Assembly (NCBI RefSeq): GCF_028882275.1
Contig: NZ_JARBUT010000001.1
Span: 186,001 to 250,000, forward strand
Length of the DNA: 64,000 nt
Direction of reading: 5' to 3'
Source: Nocardiopsis sp. N85
GTDB lineage: Bacteria; Actinomycetota; Actinomycetes; Streptosporangiales; Streptosporangiaceae
A program made the translations under genes and the position numbers. The notes under the pieces were generated by a model, which did not search any database, was not told where the DNA came from, and saw nothing but the letters and a program-made list of their open reading frames with translations. Shown here piece by piece: positions 62,466-64,000 of this stretch (the first letter of the stretch is position 1; the number at the start of each line of letters is the position of its first letter).

Positions 62466-62579
62466 CGGTCGAACGTGTGGCCGGTGGGATCCCAGTGCAC
62501 CCGGGACCCCCTGCCCCTGGGGACCTGTCCCGGGGAACCCCCACATCTCCGGGAACGGCGAAGGCCCCGTCCCTTCTCG

Positions 62580-62726
62580 GTGAGTGACGGGATGGGTGGT
62601 GCGCACTCACCGGGCGGATCTTTTGCCCCCGTGCACCCGCTGGTGCATCCCCGGGAACGCGAAAGCCCCTGACCACATTGCGTTTCCGCTGGTCAGGGGC
62701 TTAAGCCTCTGGGGTGAGTGACGGGA
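62580..62726. repeat. Direct repeat block, copy C, overlapping the tRNA-His 3' end
   Basis: The partner of 51753-51898. The left core GTGAGTGACGGGATGGG is at 62580; the hairpin is at 62663-62702; the right core (62703-62726) is the genuine 3' end of tRNA-His. The two blocks flank about 10.7 kb of accessory DNA in direct orientation, as expected for attachment sites. Confidence 0.85.
62663..62702 (-). terminator. Terminator of the tRNA-His gene
   Basis: Perfect 12-bp arms AAGCCCCTGACC (62663-62674) and GGTCAGGGGCTT (62691-62702), starting just downstream of the tRNA 3' end on the minus strand. A diverged copy is present in the repeat block at 51.84 kb. Confidence 0.8.
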
Positions 62727-62786
62727 CTTGAACCCGCGACTTCTTGGACCACAACCAAGTGCTCTACCGGCTGAGCTACACCCACC
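62710..62786 (-). tRNA. tRNA-His (anticodon GTG)
   Basis: A full cloverleaf reads on the minus strand: extra G at position -1 (62786) opposite C73, acceptor GTGGGTG/CACTCAC, D arm GCTC/GAGC, anticodon arm CTTGG-TTGTGGT-CCAAG with anticodon GTG, T arm GCGGG-TTCAAGT-CCCGT, and an encoded CCA (62712-62710). The extra 5' G and C73 are identity elements of histidine tRNA. Its 3' end is the apparent integration target of the neighbouring accessory DNA. Confidence 0.97.
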
Positions 62787-62852
62787 ACGTCCGCCGGACC
62801 TCGCGGCCCTGCGTACGTATGAAAGCTTAGCGGACTCGGGAGAGTGCTTCGA

Positions 62853-63491
62853 TCAGTTTTCCGGGGAGTCGTCGCGTGGCGCCACGCGACCGGTGCCGCC
62901 GGCGACCACGTCGGCGGCGATGGCGCGGGCCGTGGCCGAGTTCGGGCCGGGTTCGGGGACGAACGCGGCGGCGCGGTAGTAACGCATCTCACGGATGCTC
63001 TCGGTGATGTCGGCGAGGGCGCGGTGGCCGCCGTTCTTCTCCGGGCTCGCGTAGTAGACGCGCGGGTACCAGCGGCGCAGGAGCTCCTTGATGGAGGACA
63101 CGTCCACCATCCGGTAGTGGAGGAAGTCGTCGATGCGCTTCATGTCCCGGGCGAGGAAGGTGCGGTCGGTGGCGATGGAGTTGCCGCACAGCGGGGCCTT
63201 GCGGGGTTCGGACACGTAGCGGCGGATGTGCTCCAGGACGGCGTCCTCGGCCTCGTGCAGGGTCACGCCCTTGTCGAGTTCTCCGAGAAGGCCGGAGGTG
63301 GTGTGCATGTCGCGAACGAAGTCGCCCATGGCGTCCAGTGCGGCCTGCGGGGGTTTGATCACGACGTCGATGCCCTCGTCGAGGATGTTGAGTTCCCCGT
63401 CGGTGATCAGACAGGCCACCTCGATCAACGCGTCGTTCTCGAAGTCGAGGCCCGTCATCTCGCAGTCGATCCACACCAAACAGTCGTTCAT
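62853..63491 (-). CDS. orn: Oligoribonuclease
   Basis: A 212-residue 3'-5' exoribonuclease of the DEDDh family that degrades two- to five-nucleotide RNAs to mononucleotides, including pGpG from cyclic di-GMP turnover. Motifs: LVWIDCEMTGLD (Asp9, Glu11), LCGNSIATDRTFL (Asp), HRALADITESI (His/Asp) and YYRAAAF. Length is near the family norm (~180-205) with a short polar tail. ATG 63491. It lies upstream of tRNA-His, an arrangement I associate with actinomycete core genomes. Confidence 0.95.
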   Translation of the reverse strand: MNDCLVWIDCEMTGLDFENDALIEVACLITDGELNILDEGIDVVIKPPQAALDAMGDFVRDMHTTSGLLGELDKGVTLHEAEDAVLEHIRRYVSEPRKAPLCGNSIATDRTFLARDMKRIDDFLHYRMVDVSSIKELLRRWYPRVYYASPEKNGGHRALADITESIREMRYYRAAAFVPEPGPNSATARAIAADVVAGGTGRVAPRDDSPEN

Positions 63492-63534
63492 AACGGTCAG
63501 CTTAGGGGTTCTCGCGTGAGGGCCCGGACACGCG

Positions 63535-63565
63535 GCGGGGGCGCCCCGGTGAGGGGCGCCCCCGC
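63535..63565 (-). terminator. Terminator hairpin between the proline-rich protein gene and orn
   Basis: Perfect 13-bp GC-only arms (63535-63547 and 63553-63565) with a 5-nt loop, starting 6 bp after the stop codon of the proline-rich gene (minus). Confidence 0.8.
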
Positions 63566-63570
63566 GGACG

Positions 63571-64000
63571 TCAGTCCCAGATGAAGGGGTCGGAACCGCC
63601 GGGAGGCGCCCCGACGTTGAAGATCGCCCACATCCAGTCCCAGATGTCCCAGAACTGGAGGTAGGCCAGGAACCCGAGGATGAGGAAGATCAGCAGGAAG
63701 GTGAAGCAGCCGCAACCGCAGCCGCCCTTTTTCTTCTTCCTCTGCTGCGGGGGTTGCTGCGGGTAGGGCCGGTGCGGCGGGTGCGCCGGCGGCGGGCCCC
63801 ACGGGGGTTGCTGGGGGCCGCCCGGCATGGGCGGGCCGCCCGGGGCCGAGGCGCGGGGGCCGGTCGGCGGGTAGCCGGGCGGGGGACCCTGCGGCGGGCG
63901 GTTCATCGGGTGCGGCGGCGGCATGGGGGGACCCTGCCGCGGGTACGCCGGGGGCCGGTTCATCTGCTGCGGGGGCGGGAACGGCGGGGCGTAGCCACCC
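63571..64000 (-). CDS. Proline-rich single-pass membrane protein (5' end beyond window)
   Basis: The visible part is a Pro/Gly/Gln-rich stretch of about 85 residues, then KKKKGGCGCGCFTFLLIFLILGF (a basic, cysteine-rich juxtamembrane motif and one membrane helix) and a short Trp-rich tail ending SDPFIWD. The frame is open to the right edge. An internal ATG at 63963 could be the start but the upstream sequence is equally proline-rich and likely coding. Similar proline-rich one-helix proteins are common in actinomycetes; function unknown. Confidence 0.65.
   Translation of the reverse strand, partial: GGYAPPFPPPQQMNRPPAYPRQGPPMPPPHPMNRPPQGPPPGYPPTGPRASAPGGPPMPGGPQQPPWGPPPAHPPHRPYPQQPPQQRKKKKGGCGCGCFTFLLIFLILGFLAYLQFWDIWDWMWAIFNVGAPPGGSDPFIWD

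Overview
The window is very GC-rich chromosomal DNA with strong G/C at third codon positions, long open frames on both strands, GTG starts, many 4-bp start/stop overlaps, a DUF5753-type helix-turn-helix regulator and STAND/TPR and WXG/T7SS proteins. This points to a filamentous actinomycete, most likely of the Nocardiopsis/Streptomyces kind; the genus is an inference.

Layout. 1-7.7 kb (minus): a Tad (Flp-type) pilus operon reading CpaB, TadZ, two TadE-like proteins, TadA, TadB and TadC (cut by the window edge), preceded by an unrecognised zinc-ribbon/proline-rich protein that may head it. 8.4-10.8 kb: a DUF1232 protein, a divergent TetR/VOC pair and a YciI protein. 11.0-21.8 kb (minus): a tightly coupled seven-gene operon of GrpE-like factor, Hsp70-like chaperone without a lid, a fibronectin-III multidomain protein, two zinc-ribbon GTPases, a GAP1-like protein and a tiny membrane protein. 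A membrane-anchored probable pseudokinase (22.1-23.1 kb) lies just upstream in the same direction. This is the most interesting system in the window. It resembles the double-GTPase/GAP1 conflict systems predicted by comparative genomics, here joined to a dedicated Hsp70-GrpE pair.

23.1-36.2 kb holds an acyltransferase/SGNH membrane protein, small membrane proteins, an XRE/DUF5753 regulator, a DUF2071 protein, a STAND ATPase with TPR-like repeats, a coiled-coil protein, a NUDIX hydrolase and a CobO-like protein. 36.2-40.2 kb is a complete metal-type ABC importer (binding lipoprotein, fused permease, ATPase). 40.5-42.1 kb is a divergent AraC regulator/membrane protein pair.

42.3-62.7 kb looks like accreted accessory DNA next to tRNA-His. 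Copies of the tRNA 3' end recur at about 42.29, 51.75, 51.88 and 62.58 kb. The first segment carries YhaN/YhaO-type nuclease genes, a pRiA4b ORF-3 protein, a NUDIX protein and a doubly frameshifted gene resembling uracil-DNA glycosylases. The second carries a T7SS-type polymorphic nuclease toxin with its small helical partner and immunity gene, nested transposase remnants, an SRPBCC protein, an unknown protein and a GT-B glycosyltransferase. Two damaged paralogues of one gene sit in the two segments. No integrase was seen. The window ends in core genome: tRNA-His, oligoribonuclease (orn) and a proline-rich membrane protein cut by the edge.
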